From Pyricularia pennisetigena (Eukaryota > Ascomycota > Sordariomycetes > Magnaporthales > Pyriculariaceae): a stretch of 64,000 bases of DNA. Both the position numbers and the translations under genes were made by a program. The DNA lies in NCBI RefSeq assembly GCF_004337985.1, contig NC_043744.1, positions 2,082,408-2,146,407 of the forward strand. The letters are read 5' to 3'. Below are positions 46,798-58,324 of the stretch, piece after piece (position 1 is the first letter of the stretch; each line of letters begins with the position of its first letter). The notes beneath the pieces are model-generated. The model was not told where the DNA came from. It made no database searches and saw nothing but the letters and a program-made list of their open reading frames with translations.

Positions 46798-48407
46798 GGG
46801 GATGGAACAGCCTATGAGCTCCAGTCGCTCATAGGGCTTCTATTGTATCGGTAACATCGGTCTGAAAACGATACGACATCTCATCTCACCATTTTGGGAA
46901 TTACGCAGAGGATCCTGGCTACGATGTAGCGGCAACGAACGCCCCTGACAACCCCGCAGTGATCCGGGCTGTCCTGATGTGATATTAGCCGCCGTCACTA
47001 GCAGCTGAGAGAATATTGTCGATAACGTTGGAACGGACAACCGGGATACAACCCGAAATCGTGCCAGGCCGGCCTAGAAGCCGCCTTGGCCCGAGCGCCC
47101 TCGACTATCGGTGGTGTTCGGGATCCGGATTGGTTCAGGGGTCTACTTGCGTATTGGCTCCGGATGTGGAACATAGCAGGCTGATATTTGCTTGCCCGGT
47201 GCCAAGACCTCATCACGTTTGAGGCTCGAGGCGGCCCTTTTTTTGGAAGAACAGATCAAGATTTGCAACCTTTTTCTCCTCTAGATTTCACTCTGCATGA
47301 TCTGATATGGCTTTACTCTCCCCAAGCTACATTTGGCACCGGCATTTCAGTCAGTCTGTGCGCGATAAGGGATATTTTGATTTGTTCTCTGGCGGGCGAG
47401 CAGCTGTCTGTTCTTGACTCGCTGGAGTGATGCTGGCTTGTCCACGTTTCGTTTCGTTTGCGCAAGCACACTGCCAAAGGCGGTAAGTTTCCTAGTTCTC
47501 CAGGGTCTGCACGCGGTCCTCGTCTTATGGCCTCTGCCACAGAACTACCAAAGGTTTAAGAGATGTCATATGCGCTCAGTTTGAAAGTCGACATGACTAG
47601 ATCAATCCATTAACCAGAAGTTACCGAATGAGATCGCACTCAGGGGCGCAATGGTTACAGGCATTGAGAAGGTCCCGATAGGTGGACGGGGGCCAATTTC
47701 GCATCAATTTATTTTGTATCTCTATTCTGTTTTCCATCGTAGCTTTCCGCGGAAGTGGTGCGAGAGTCGGGTCCAATTCATAAAACCACATGATTGCTAG
47801 GTTGTGTCGGCCGCGCTTGGTGCAGTGAGTTAGTTCAGTGATGCGTTTTGTGTTGGACGTCAAAGTTTCTCGCCCTTATGCGAGTATCCGCATCCATAGT
47901 CAGATCAAATCCCCAGCGGATAGGAATATGGCACAGTGCTGCTAGTACCCGAGACAATCCAATTCATGCTCCTTTTCGGCAGTTGGCTGATTTACAACAC
48001 TTTTTTTCTCAATTTCATGACGGTCCTCCGTATGTACGGTAGGTCCCAAAATAGTTACATGGTTGGTAGGGGTTGGATTATGTAAGTAGATGAAGAGTAG
48101 CCCCACTCAAGCTTCAGCTAAACTAAACTCTTGACGCGCTGCAGGTGAGCTTCAATTGACTGGACCGCGAGCCCGGTAGTTATTTGCCCACGCGCAACAC
48201 CAGGGCTCTCATCAGCGCCCTTTTCTGGTTCACCATACGAGGCATTCGTCATCCTGCTGGATAAAATCCTTTATTCCATCGCATCCAAACTTTACATATT
48301 TCATCAATTTGATTACTTTCGCCTAATTGGCCTAGTGAACTGTGTCTCGACTTGGAGCAGCGCGGCGGTAGTTGTTGGGCTTGGCGCCATCTACATCAAC
48401 ATCCATC
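46798..48407. other. Intergenic, GSK3 to CBP80
   Basis: About 1.6 kb between genes on the same strand, holding the GSK3 3' UTR and the CBP80 promoter. No open frame or RNA gene could be supported. Confidence 0.5.
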
Positions 48408-51162
48408 ATGGCCGATTACGATCGTCGATATCGCGGTGATGGTGGTCGTGGAGGCTACAACCCAAGGAAGCGCAGGTACAATGGTCAGTCTCAGACTTTG
48501 GTCACCTACAGGCCCAGATCCCCTCAATATGGCCACGTCGCAGTCGCAAATTCATTCAACTGATACAATGCCTCCCTTTTCGCTTGCAGATGACGACGAC
48601 TATGGCCGAAATCGCGGTGGTGGCCGTAGACGCCACGACGGCAGCTCCCACGCACCTCCCTACATCCGGATACGAAAGCAGCTTTTGGGCCTTGCCGAGT
48701 CGGCGGCGCGTAAGTGGCATGAGGATGTCGTCTCTGTTTCGCGGCTGGTCGTAGATAATTATGACGATGAATTCGTGCGCAACGGATTTCTGGACCTGGT
48801 GTGTCAGCTCGTGGTCGAGCAGCCACTCAAAACCCCCTTCGTCGCCGCCGTGGTCCTGGTCACAAACACGCTCAAGTCTGAGCTTGTTGCGGAGTTGCTG
48901 GTGAGGGCGGGCAAGGCCTTGGAAACGGCCATCACAGCGGGCGAGTGGCGCGAGGTCAAGGCGCTGCTGAAGCTGCTGGCATGCCTCCAGACATGCCTTG
49001 AGGGTGAAGGCATCTTCCCTGTACTGGACGAGCTTTTCAACCGTGCAGTTGACCTGCAGACTGCGAGCTCCGATGATGTAAGTTTGCGCTTTTGTATGCG
49101 ATTGCGCCGCTCGGGAAGAATCTACTGACCCTTCTTTCTGAACCGACTAGACCATTGGTATCGAATTGGTCAAGATCATCCTCCTGACAATCCCATACAT
49201 CATGGCTGCGGCACCTGGACAGTGGACAGACAAGGCCGCCGAGTTGATGGACAAGACAGACGTCATCGCCTCCGAAGACCACCCAATGCAAAAGCTGGTT
49301 GACCCATACTGCCCTGAGGCGGGTGAGAAGGATGTGGAGGCATCGCCGAGTCTGCTTAGCTTACTCCAGAAACAACTGCAGGCCGAAGCGGGCAGTGGCT
49401 GGGGCCTTGAGTGTCTGCCGCGGCCGTGGAAGATGCCCCTAGAGGAAGTCGAGCAGCAGTCCAAGTTGGACGACTGCCCCAAGCACCCTCTGCCCGCCAT
49501 ATCTGTCCCCGAGACTATAGTCGCGGGCAACCGACCGCTATTCCCTGAGGTTTCTATCTCCATCTACGCTGCACAGGATGTCGCCTCAGTACCCCCAGAC
49601 ACGACCATCGCAGCCTCGCTCATACGCGACGCCATTCTCGATACGATCAACACGCTGCACTACAACCGCAACGTAGTGGCGCGGTTTTTGATTGATATCG
49701 ACTGTTATTTCTCAAACGGCACTTTCGTCAAACGCGCTACGCCTTTTGATCGATTGCGAGACGTAGAGGCAGGCAAGTCGACTTGGAAGCCTGAAGACGT
49801 AGTTGTGGACGCCGTATTCTCTCAGATCCTGCAACTACCCAGGCCGGAACACAAGCTGGTCTTCTACCATTCTGTCCTAACGGAGACATGCAAGATCGCT
49901 CCAGCTGCCATCGCACCGAGTCTTGGTAGGGCAATTAGGCACATCTACCGTAACATTCCGCGCCACGACCTGGAGCTGAACCACCGCTTCATCGACTGGT
50001 TTTCACACCATCTGAGCAATTTCGGATTCACCTGGAAGTGGGTCGAATGGGTTGACGATGTAGAGTTGCCCGCTCTACACCCTCTCAAGGCTTTCATTGT
50101 CGGTGCTCTGGACAAGGAAATTCGATTGAGCTTTGCGCAACGTATAAAGAATACTGTACCTGACGAGTACAAGTCGTTGATTGGTCCCGAGAAAGAGATA
50201 GACGTTCCGGAATTCAAGTACAAGAACGATGGTAGGTTTGCGGAGCTTAATTCCTCGGCACATCAGATTCACTTGCGATGTCCACGTTTGGCAGGCCGCC
50301 ACAGCCCATACATAACTCCCAGCTAACAATGTATTTATCAGATGTTCCTTTCGCTGCTCAGGGACGTGAGATAGCAAATCTCCTCAAGAAAAAGGAGCCG
50401 GATGAGGCCATCCAGCCCTTCATCGAGGAGATCCAAAACGGCGCTGTCGACCAAGGCCTCGATCCTTTGGTTACCAGCACCGATGTTTTCATGACAGCAG
50501 TTCTTGCCGTGGGTAGCAAGTCCTTATCGCATGTGCTTGCATGTATCGAGCGAGTCAAGGACCGGCTTCTTGATGCCGGAGCCGCATCGGTTGCGGCGCG
50601 GATACAGGTGATTGAGGCCGTCATGGCATACTGGTCTGCCCACCAAGGTGTGGCCCTTTCCATCGTCGAGAAGCTGCTCAACTACGCCATCCTGACACCG
50701 GCCGTCGTTGTCGAGTGGGCCGTCGGCGCAGGGCGGGGCGCAGTTACTGCCATAGAGGACGACGAGTCAAGGTTGGCGCAGGATCACATCTATGAGCTCG
50801 TTCTCAACACTGTCCGCAAGGTTACTGGCCGAGTGAGGCAAGTTGCCATGACCAAGGCGCAAAATCCGGATGGTGATGTTGCCATGAATGAGGACCAGGA
50901 CGGCCCCGAGGTCAAAGAGATGCGCGAGCTGTTTCAGCTTATAGAGAACGCACTCGCAGCAAGGGCATCGTCGCTTGCAAGCAACAAGCTACTTGCCCGC
51001 CTCTGGGTAGATCGCTGGCAGCGGGCATTCAAGAGATGCGCGGCCATCGAGGAGAACTTTCTGATCGAGGTGGAGAAGAATCGGAAGAAGCAGGCGGCCA
51101 TTGCTGCCGCTGCACCTGCCTCTGATAACAAGCCCGAGGCCAAGGAAGGCGATATTGCGTAA
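48408..51162 (+). CDS. CBC1: Nuclear cap-binding complex large subunit CBP80
   Basis: Four exons (48408-48483, 48590-49077, 49151-50231, 50342-51162) give 821 residues. A basic Arg/Gly/Asp-rich N terminus (GDGGRGGYNPRKRRYN) may act as a nuclear localisation signal. The rest is helical and shows MIF4G-type repeats: the first at about 48-260 (IRKQLLGLAESAARKWHEDV, FVAAVVLVTNTLKSELVAEL), then the middle and C-terminal domains (RHDLELNHRFIDWFSHHLSN, FTWKWVEWVDD, LDKEIRLSFAQRIKNTVPDE). These are typical of CBP80/Sto1/NCBP1, which with CBP20 binds the m7G cap of nuclear RNA and supports splicing, 3' processing and export. The length fits the family (about 790-860). The four-exon phases all agree. 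The C terminus is Ala/Lys-rich. Confidence 0.94.
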
Positions 51163-52949
51163 GCGGTATGCGTAGTGAGTCGTGGCTTTACTCTCTTATT
51201 TTCTTTCTTGGTTCACGGGGAGGGGGCGCGCCGTATACAAATCCGTGGGCTTGCAGGAACATCTCCGCCAACTGTCTTTTTGATATCTAGACGAGCCTGG
51301 TAATTTGGTTCTTTTACCCGTTATATCTTTGGTCACAATTTGATATTTTCAGAGTTGGGAGTGCATGCCTTATATGGCATCGGGATCTGACCTACGGGGT
51401 CGACAGTTTCGTCGACCCTTATTAAAATGGGTCGCGGGCGGGAATTCTTCCCTGCAGGAGACAAGAGGTCTGCTTGGAAGGCAGCCCTACTGGCACTATT
51501 CGTTTCCTTGGCACGAAGTAAGGCGTTGTTGGTATTAAAAGGTTCCCTGCCGCCGCTCAAAGGGTTCATAGAGCGGTCTACGTAGCGGGTCGACCCATGA
51601 AAGGCGGACCATAACATTCAGCGGAGAGAAGAAAAAAATAAAAAATAAAAAAAAAGACTGTATTTCACTGTCTTCCCGGAGACTACGTATAGTGAATGCA
51701 ATGGCGTTACAATCCTGTTTGTTCCATATATTGGGTCCGAGTAAGCAGGCTGGAGACGTGTGCGTAGCCTGGTAAAAGAAAGGCGTAAGTTCGGTCGTAG
51801 GTTTTATTTCAGCACCAACTCCTGATCGACTTGACGAGTGATGATTGCTGAACCTAACTAAGGACCTGATATGCAGGTTCTTTGCAACACAAGCGAGTAG
51901 GTTGGTAAGTAGGTAAGCCAGAGGACAAAAGTCGCAGAGAGATAGACAAGATGTGAACGTCTCGACACAGGAATTCACCGTGACTTTGGAATCATGTTAA
52001 TGGTGGTGGCAGTTGTAGCTCGCAGTGTTCATTGGGGGTGCTAAAGTAACAATGACTTGGATAGCATTCTGATAATGTGAGTATCTGTTTGTCACACCAT
52101 TTTGTAGTTGTAGCTACTGGATATCCAACTGTTTTTGACAGCTGAGTATGCTTGAATGTTGAGACGTGAAAACCGAAATGGATTGAGTATAAAACAACAT
52201 ACTGTAGCAGTTTTCCGAACTCTTTTCTCAACCCTCTTTAATAGATGACTCGAAGAAACCTATTTGAAAGGCAAATAGATTCCCACAGTAACATTGACCA
52301 AAGCGGTTCAAATTATGCATACGGTATATGCCTAACATACAATATGGTATATGCACAACTACAAATAGTACAGGGATGTCCCCATCAAATGCAAATCACC
52401 GTAACTCCTCGCTTTCCCATTGTAAGCCATAGCTTTTCTTGCTCTCTAAAACCACATGTCAACAGGGCCATAGACAGACCTGTGAGCCTATCCCGGCAGC
52501 CGGCAGATCACCACCTAGGCGCCTGGCTCGGCAGGCGCTCATTGAGCGAGTGAATCGGCAAGTATGAAGCGCCTGACAGTAACACCAAGGTCTAGCTCCG
52601 GTACACGAGGTGCTGAATGAGCCCGTGAAGCGCCTCGATCCTCCAACATCTCTGTCTTGGGTCTCCACATATCCGATTCGACCAGCAGACAAGACTTTGC
52701 GTGTCGATGCTTTACTTGGCATGACGTCTCTTTTGTTTTTTCCGCGATTCGTGCGACAGTACTGGGCTGACCGCTTGATGCGGTAGGACCTAGACTTTCC
52801 ACGATATGCCGCTAGAAGGCGAGATTGCCTGCCTGAATATCGGAAGCCTAGGTACGCATCGCTGGCGGGTAAACCTTGCAAAGCCTTCTTAACACAAGAG
52901 GTTTATTCGGACAGGCCTGTGATTATACTATCCTGATGGCGCTCCCGAG
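51163..52949. other. Intergenic, convergent gene ends
   Basis: About 1.8 kb between the 3' ends of CBP80 (+) and SF3b4 (-). Open frames such as the minus-strand one at 52459-52881 have no family features. Nothing else is seen apart from short A runs near 51630-51655. Confidence 0.45.
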
Positions 52950-54176
52950 TCAACGGCGAACGGGAAAGCCGGGCGGTGGGGCTGGTGCTCCTGGAGGCCC
53001 AGGCATACCCGGAGGAGGTATGTAGCCTCCTGGCACTGGCATCGGGGCTCCGTTAGGTGGGGCGAACCCAGGGGGTGGTGCTCCAAAGCCTGGGTGCGGC
53101 TGCTGTCCAGGGGGTGGTGGCAGGCCCATGGGGCCCGGAGGACCACGGAATCCCGATGGCGGCATCCCGGGGTGGAAATTGCCTGGAGGCCCGCCCATGC
53201 TAGGAGGCGGACGAGCAGGCAGACCGGACGGAGCAGGAGGTAGTGCGTGCCCACCCATCATACCCATGTGGCGTCCAGCACCGGCTGCCTGGGGTGGCAA
53301 ATGGGCACCAAATCCGGGTGGGCCGCCACGAGGTGGAGGTGCACCATACCCGGCAGGGATGCCGGCCGGCGGCACCATCGACGGCGGAACGCCAGCATGC
53401 GGCTGGTGAGGAGGAGCAACGCCGATCGCACCGTTCGAGGCTGCGGGATCAAAGCCCGGCGGAGGACCAGCGGCCGGGCCGGTGGGAGTTGCCGGTGTCG
53501 TGGCGGCTGGTGTTGACGCGGGAGCGGACATGAGGTATGCTGGAGGCAGAGGCTGCTGCTCGGGAACGATGTTGTGCTTCTTGCCCTCGGCAGCCAGCTT
53601 TCGCTCGGCCTCGTCACCGTGACGCTCGCCCTTGCCATCTTTCTTGTAAGCGTACTCGACGGTGATCTGCTTGCTCAGCAGGTACTGGCCGTTCATGGTG
53701 TCTCGGGCAGTGTCACTGGCTTCAAAGCTGTCGAAGTTGACAAAGCCGTAGCCCTTTGAGATGTTGTTGGCGTCGCGGACGACGTTTGGGGGAGTGACGA
53801 GCTGACCGAAGCGACTGAAGGTGTCGAAGAGGATCTTCTCGTCGACCTGGGGGTCCAGGTTGTTGACAAAGAGCTCGGCGCCAATCTCGGCCGTCTTTTG
53901 CTTGTCGGCGCTGGCCTTGTTGACGCGGATGACCTTGCCAAAGACGCGGATGCCGTTGAGTGCGCGGGCGGCATAGTCAGCGGACTCGGGGGTGTCGAAC
54001 TCGACGAAGCCGTAGCCCTGATGGGTGCGCGAGACACGGTCCATGGGCATGTGCAGGTTCACGACGGGGCCCATCTGCGTCATCATTTCCCACATGAGCG
54101 CCTCCCCGAAGCGCTCATCCAGGTTACCGACGTAGACGGTCGCCTCCTTGTTCTGCTCCCAGTGTTTGTTTGACAT
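52950..54176 (-). CDS. SF3B4: Splicing factor 3b subunit 4 (Sap49/Hsh49)
   Basis: Single exon, 408 residues. Two RRM domains: RRM1 with RNP2 VYVGNL (14-19) and RNP1 GYGFVEF (54-60), RRM2 with LFVNNL (102-107) and GYGFVNF (142-148). The segments NKEATVYVGNLDERFGEALM, VNLHMPMDRVSRTHQGYGF and the short linker between RRMs are characteristic of SF3b4. A Pro/Gly-rich tail of about 200 residues follows, much like the metazoan protein and longer than yeast Hsh49. It is part of U2 snRNP, touches pre-mRNA upstream of the branch site and binds SF3b2. It diverges from TOM7 across about 500 bases. The ATG at 54176 starts the conserved N terminus. Confidence 0.95.
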   Translation of the reverse strand: MSNKHWEQNKEATVYVGNLDERFGEALMWEMMTQMGPVVNLHMPMDRVSRTHQGYGFVEFDTPESADYAARALNGIRVFGKVIRVNKASADKQKTAEIGAELFVNNLDPQVDEKILFDTFSRFGQLVTPPNVVRDANNISKGYGFVNFDSFEASDTARDTMNGQYLLSKQITVEYAYKKDGKGERHGDEAERKLAAEGKKHNIVPEQQPLPPAYLMSAPASTPAATTPATPTGPAAGPPPGFDPAASNGAIGVAPPHQPHAGVPPSMVPPAGIPAGYGAPPPRGGPPGFGAHLPPQAAGAGRHMGMMGGHALPPAPSGLPARPPPSMGGPPGNFHPGMPPSGFRGPPGPMGLPPPPGQQPHPGFGAPPPGFAPPNGAPMPVPGGYIPPPGMPGPPGAPAPPPGFPVRR

Positions 54177-54685
54177 GATGGGTGGTTGAGGGCCAAGGGA
54201 GCAGTGGTTGTTGTGGGTATTAGGTACGTGAACTGCCCAAATTCCAAAATGATGCAGGTACGGAATGGGGGCACGGTACCGCGTCGCAGTTCAAAGATTG
54301 AAATTTTGCCCAGGGCGGTGGGAGAGCTCTGTGGGGTGCTTGTCAGGGATCAGGTACCTACTTACTTATAGCTTCGCGACTAACTGTACAGTGCCCGTAC
54401 GAAGAAGCTAGCTGACATCAGCAGTCGTTGTTCTCCACATATTTGGCGCGTTGTATCCACTCTGGTCAAAATTTAGAGGTTACGGCCCAGCCATGATTCT
54501 TTGACCGTTGCGCGCGCGACAGATAATCTCAAGACCGAGCATTCGACCTCAAAGAAAAACCTCAAGGTACCACCACACACCCATTCACCAGAGCCGAGAT
54601 TGCTTTTATTCAAGCAGGCAGAAAGACAAGCGACCCATTCATACAGCAACTTTCCGCAAAGCCCGAAATCAACCCAGCCTTCACC
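54177..54685. other. Divergent promoter, SF3b4 and TOM7
   Basis: Half a kilobase shared by two divergent housekeeping genes. It contains GGTACC-type motifs near 54224 and 54354. No TATA box is evident. Confidence 0.5.
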
Positions 54686-55022
54686 ATGTTTGCCCTTTCA
54701 GAAGAGTCCAAGGTCCGCCTCACCCACCCGCACTGATATCTATATACTTTACGAAAGCGCCTCCCTCTCTTTGAACAAAATCACTGACAGCTTTAAAAAA
54801 AAAATCTCTATTTTAGGAGCGCATTGGCAAGCTCATTGACGTCTCGCGCGTTGCCATGCACTATGGATACTTGCCCTTGATCCTGTATCTCGGCTACACC
54901 AGAAGCGAGCCTCGCCCATCATTGATCAAGTAAGTGTTGGAATCACTTCGAGACCAAGACTTTCCCCCTCAAGTCCGGCATACTGACATGTGGTGGTTAG
55001 GCTCTTCTCCCCCCTCGAGTAA
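54686..55022 (+). CDS. TOM7: Mitochondrial import receptor subunit Tom7
   Basis: Three short exons (54686-54712, 54817-54929, 55001-55022) give 53 residues. The sequence starts [20 protein letters not shown], continues with one membrane segment ([18 protein letters not shown]) and ends SLIKLFSPLE. Length, the single helix with its Pro-Leu-Ile-Leu-Tyr-Leu-Gly core and the N-terminal amphipathic stretch identify Tom7 of the outer-membrane TOM complex, which tunes complex assembly. It is easily missed because the longest exon is 113 bases. Exon 2 is bounded by TTTTAG and GTAAGT and all phases match. Confidence 0.93.
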
Positions 55023-55829
55023 ACGACAATATGGATCGAGCTTTGTGGCGACCAGTTGCGAGTGAGGAGAGCTATGTACTTCGCTGAGGTTGAGGCGACA
55101 GTGCGTGTACAATGATATTGCCTAAAATGGGCTCATGGGGTCACTTTGGGATAGGAGGAAGCTGCTGTTCAAGTTCTCAACTGTCGTTTGGCGACGCTGT
55201 ATTATATTGTAATGAGCATCATCCATAGACTGTGCTCTACGAACTTAATGATCTTGGCGATAGAACCGCTACTGTGCCAGGGTAATGTTGATTTCTTTAC
55301 GCAAGACTTGTGGTGTAATAACAATATTAAAAGTACCTAGGAACTAGAGATGTAGTGCGGTGCATATTTATGTTAATGTGACCAAAGGCCATCCAATGCA
55401 TGGCTAGGGAATGAACAGTTTTAGTGAGGCCGTTTGGTCCACGTGATATAAAATACTACCAGTCTGGTATATCAATCATTAAACTCGGTTCAAGCAAATC
55501 AAATGAGTGAAACCACAAGTCCGATGGAATAAATATCCATTCCAGTTATCCAGTTAGCCAGCTGTAGTGAAAGTGTCTTGGGTAGTTGAAAGTGGAAATA
55601 TTTGAGGCCAGATTACTGGTATAATGGATGGTTGACGTCAAAACTGGTAATTAAAGCCATTGCGAAATTATATTTTGATCCCAAATGAAAACTACACCCA
55701 AGAAAAAAAAAAAAAAAAAAAAAAAACTGCCACTCTTTAAATTTTATTCACCAAAACTGCCCAAAACTAACACGATGACGAACTTGTAAGGTGTCTTCAA
55801 CAAGAGACAGTAGAACAAGAGGTGCATTC
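55023..55829. other. Intergenic, TOM7 to carrier
   Basis: AT-rich, about 0.8 kb, with an A24 run at 55703-55726. No gene is recognisable. Confidence 0.5.
55703..55726. repeat. A24 homopolymer
   Basis: Twenty-four A in the promoter region of the mitochondrial carrier gene. Confidence 0.85.
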
Positions 55830-57015
55830 ATGGTCGTGGCCAACGATGCAGGTCGAGATGGCCTCTCACCTGCCATGGTCGAGACCGTCGCCGGCCTCTC
55901 CGCCGGCACAGTCGCAACGCTCGCCGTGCACCCTCTAGACATTGTCAAGACGCGCATGCAGAGTAAGTAAAGCAAGCCAACGACTTTTCCAGGCTGGCTT
56001 TTTTTTTTTTTTTTTTCTCCCGCCCTGCAACCCTCCCGCGATGCACTTTTTGTTCTCGCTAACACCCGCTGCCCCAGTCCACCGCAGCAATGCAGCCGCG
56101 GCAGCATCGGCGTCATCGAAACCAGGCCTCGCGCAACCACCACCGCCGCCGCTCAGGACCGTGGCGGTGCTCAGGAGCCTGGTACAGACGGAGAAGCCCA
56201 TCGCCGCTCTGTACCGAGGGCTGACGCCCAACCTCGTCGGCAACGCCGCGAGCTGGGCCTCGTTCTTCTTCTTCAAGAAGCGCTGCGAGCAGGCCATTCT
56301 GTCGCTCAAGCAGCAGCCGACAGCTTCCTCGGACGGGTGCCTTGTCCAAGACGACAATACCGACGATGGCAGCGCCAGGCTCGCACCTCAAGACTACTTC
56401 ATCAGCTCCGCGGCCGCCGGCGCCGCCGTCCAGGTCCTCACCAACCCCATCTGGGTCCTCAAGACGCGCATGCTCTCGTCCGATCGCGGCTCCGCCGGCG
56501 CGTACCCCAGCATGTGGGCCGGCGCGTCCCGTGTCTGGCGCGAGGAGGGCCTACGTGGCTTCTACCGTGGCCTGGGCATCAGCCTGCTCGGGGTCAGTCA
56601 CGGCGCCGTCCAGTTCGCCGTGTACGAGCCGGCCAAGAGGCTATACGTCGCGTGGAGGATTCGGGGACGCCAGGATGATACTGCAGTAGCAGCAGCAGCA
56701 GCAGCAGAAAGCCCTACCATGACCAACGAGGCCACCTTGGTCATCTCGACGATGGCCAAGCTCTTTGCTGGCGCCGTCACGTACCCGTACCAGGTCCTGC
56801 GCAGCAGACTACAGAACTACGACGCCGAGAACCGGTTCGGCCGCGGCATCGTCGGCGTCGCTACGCGGCTGTGGCGGGAGGAAGGTGTCAGGGGCTTCTA
56901 CCGTGGGCTAGTCCCGGGCGTCGTGCGAGTCCTGCCCGCCACCTGGGTCACCTTCCTCGTCTACGAGAACACCAAATACTACCTGCCGAGGTGGACTGCA
57001 GGCAGCCAAGCATGA
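55830..57015 (+). CDS. FLX1: Mitochondrial carrier, Flx1/folate-FAD type
   Basis: Two exons (55830-55962, 56078-57015) give 356 residues. Three mitochondrial-carrier repeats are visible through their signature motifs: HPLDIVKTRMQ (repeat 1), NPIWVLKTRMLSSD (repeat 2) and YPYQVLRSRLQNYD (repeat 3), each followed by a Gly-Phe-Tyr-Arg-Gly-type helix turn (RGFYRGL, ALYRGL). The second-repeat sequence NPIWV-KTRM is typical of the Flx1/SLC25A32 branch, which carries FAD or folate across the inner mitochondrial membrane. The exact substrate is inferred. The only intron directly follows the first signature motif and carries a T18 run. An Ala-rich, Pro-rich loop near residue 50-65 and an Ala run (about 235-241) are extra to the core fold. 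Confidence 0.87.
55999..56016 (+). repeat. T18 tract in the carrier intron
   Basis: Eighteen T sit in the single intron of the carrier gene, before the acceptor at 56077. Confidence 0.85.
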
Positions 57016-57384
57016 GGCTGTACCTTGGGAGGGTCTTTTTTTGGGCTTTGCTTGTGGCTTCCCCTCGCACCCGTCCTCGCTCTTTCTCTCTCTTCCGCTC
57101 CTAGCTATTATAACTCTTTCTCTTCTTTACCTACTCTCAACAAAACAGGGTGGCTCGTCAAACATGTGGCGTGCCTTTCACACAGGTTCCGGAGTCCTCG
57201 AACCAAACTACGTTGGAACACACCCCCTCTCTGGACCCTTAGCCAGCCTTCCAGGGCCTTATGGGGGCTCTAGGGCTCTTGGACCCTCTGGGGAAGCCGA
57301 TGCGGTTCACATCAAACCTCGCGGTCTAGATCTACAGTAGCAACTTGTCCTTCCCAGGTTGCTATACCACATGGTAGCAGATCG

Positions 57385-58324
57385 NNNNNNNNNNNNNNNN
57401 NNNNNNNNNNNNNNNNNNNNNNNNNNNNNNNNNNNNNNNNNNNNNNNNNNNNNNNNNNNNNNNNNNNNNNNNNNNNNNNNNNNNNNNNNNNNNNNNNNNN
57501 NNNNNNNNNNNNNNNNNNNNNNNNNNNNNNNNNNNNNNNNNNNNNNNNNNNNNNNNNNNNNNNNNNNNNNNNNNNNNNNNNNNNNNNNNNNNNNNNNNNN
57601 NNNNNNNNNNNNNNNNNNNNNNNNNNNNNNNNNNNNNNNNNNNNNNNNNNNNNNNNNNNNNNNNNNNNNNNNNNNNNNNNNNNNNNNNNNNNNNNNNNNN
57701 NNNNNNNNNNNNNNNNNNNNNNNNNNNNNNNNNNNNNNNNNNNNNNNNNNNNNNNNNNNNNNNNNNNNNNNNNNNNNNNNNNNNNNNNNNNNNNNNNNNN
57801 NNNNNNNNNNNNNNNNNNNNNNNNNNNNNNNNNNNNNNNNNNNNNNNNNNNNNNNNNNNNNNNNNNNNNNNNNNNNNNNNNNNNNNNNNNNNNNNNNNNN
57901 NNNNNNNNNNNNNNNNNNNNNNNNNNNNNNNNNNNNNNNNNNNNNNNNNNNNNNNNNNNNNNNNNNNNNNNNNNNNNNNNNNNNNNNNNNNNNNNNNNNN
58001 NNNNNNNNNNNNNNNNNNNNNNNNNNNNNNNNNNNNNNNNNNNNNNNNNNNNNNNNNNNNNNNNNNNNNNNNNNNNNNNNNNNNNNNNNNNNNNNNNNNN
58101 NNNNNNNNNNNNNNNNNNNNNNNNNNNNNNNNNNNNNNNNNNNNNNNNNNNNNNNNNNNNNNNNNNNNNNNNNNNNNNNNNNNNNNNNNNNNNNNNNNNN
58201 NNNNNNNNNNNNNNNNNNNNNNNNNNNNNNNNNNNNNNNNNNNNNNNNNNNNNNNNNNNNNNNNNNNNNNNNNNNNNNNNNNNNNNNNNNNNNNNNNNNN
58301 NNNNNNNNNNNNNNNNNNNNNNNN
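57385..58324. other. Assembly gap of 940 N
   Basis: This is the largest gap in the window. Any protein frame read across it has no meaning. Confidence 0.98.
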
